From a virus: DNA of 36,604 nt. A model generated the notes under the pieces. The model ran no database searches. It was not told the DNA's origin and saw only the letters and a list, made by a program, of their open reading frames with translations. A program made the position numbers and the translations under genes. Numbering within the stretch: position 1 is the first letter of the stretch; the number at the start of each line of letters is the position of its first letter. Below, one piece after another: positions 36,325-36,604 of the stretch. The stretch spans positions 1-36,604 of the IMG/VR virus record IMGVR_UViG_3300025889_000379, one strand, 5' to 3'.

Positions 36325-36582
36325 CTATGGAGAGTTCGCAGCGGAGGAATCCTGTTCCCTGACGAGACCTGTGATGAGATCTTCAGCGCGCGTCACGTCC
36401 GGTTCGAAGCTGTCTGGGTCTGCAAACGACTTCAGGATCCACGCCAGATAGGCTGCCTGGGTCCCATTCTCCACGATGATTTCTATCTCGGAGACTCCAA
36501 AATCAATGATGACCGCGTGCGCTCCGCCCTTATTATGAGCGTATACATCAGTCGCTGATTTTAAGTGGAGTGTGACATTCAT
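36325..36582 (-). CDS. Conserved hypothetical early protein, right copy (85 aa)
   Basis: Homologue of the protein at 506-763, with 68 of 85 residues identical. The first 14 residues and the block GGAHAVIIDFGVSEIEIIV are unchanged. Differences gather at 38-41 (ENGT for GTWE) and in the last third. A GGAGGCAAC site precedes the ATG. The pattern of conserved core and variable loops argues for a folded, selected protein of unknown function. Confidence 0.78.
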   Translation of the reverse strand: MNVTLHLKSATDVYAHNKGGAHAVIIDFGVSEIEIIVENGTQAAYLAWILKSFADPDSFEPDVTRAEDLITGLVREQDSSAANSP

Positions 36583-36604
36583 GATGTTGCCTCCTCTTAC
36601 AAAA

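Larger units (their letters stand above)
35834..36604. repeat. Right copy of diverged terminal repeat
   Basis: This is the second copy of the block at 1-783, with the same gene order and truncated by the window end 5 bases after the stop codon of the zinc-ribbon gene (36597-36599). Differences from the left copy are mostly silent in the membrane protein gene and moderate in the 85-residue gene. They are extensive in the RMF-like gene, as expected for homologous strains rather than a fresh duplication. Confidence 0.85.

Overview
The window reads as an almost complete genome of a tailed double-stranded DNA phage with a P22-like (short-tailed) virion plan. The structural run is a small and a large terminase, a portal of about 670 residues, a scaffold, an N4-gp56-type coat protein, gp4- and gp10-like neck proteins, and two or three long internal (ejection) proteins. 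The host is probably an alphaproteobacterium, most likely Rhizobiales. That is inferred from the base composition and from small-protein types I associate with that group: the DUF6456-like regulator, the Ala/Ser-repeat protein, the Cys-rich secreted peptide, and the Gp157 gene next to a protein with an SSB-like tail. No tRNA, CRISPR array, integrase or CI-type repressor was recognised.

Layout. A divergent control region lies at about 1000-1223. It holds an 18-bp dyad, a candidate leftward promoter and a nested inverted repeat in the leftward leader. Leftward genes run from 999 to the left edge. If the molecule is circular, they continue from 35840 down to 32433, forming one early operon of about 14 small genes: zinc-ribbon proteins, a ribosome-modulation-factor-like protein, tiny membrane proteins, the SSB-tailed protein, Gp157 and an HTH protein. 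Rightward from 1224 come a YdaS/Cro-like regulator, a DUF1376 replication protein with an iteron-type origin inside its gene, and an overlapping three-gene cassette. The cassette encodes a ParB/IbrB-like protein, an unknown protein and an IbrA-like PAPS-reductase-family protein. These are followed by winged-helix and DUF6456-like regulators.

From 7.6 to 9.8 kb lie membrane and envelope genes around a CGGACA repeat array. From 10.3 to 30.5 kb lie packaging, head, neck, tail and ejection genes. From 30.6 to 32.4 kb lie lysis genes: a GH24 endolysin with a C-terminal membrane segment, an overlapping Rz/Rz1 spanin pair and small holin-like membrane proteins.

The first ~783 bases and the last 771 bases are diverged copies of one block, about 35.83 kb apart. 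The contig therefore probably wraps around a circular or circularly permuted genome and re-enters it in a different strain variant; a true tandem duplication is the alternative. Comparing the two copies helps annotation. It confirms a 56-residue membrane protein, and it reveals an intergenic hairpin conserved by a compensatory base-pair change. The items most worth a second look are that hairpin, the IbrA/B-like cassette, the intragenic origin, the structured region at 1470-1554 and the CGGACA array.
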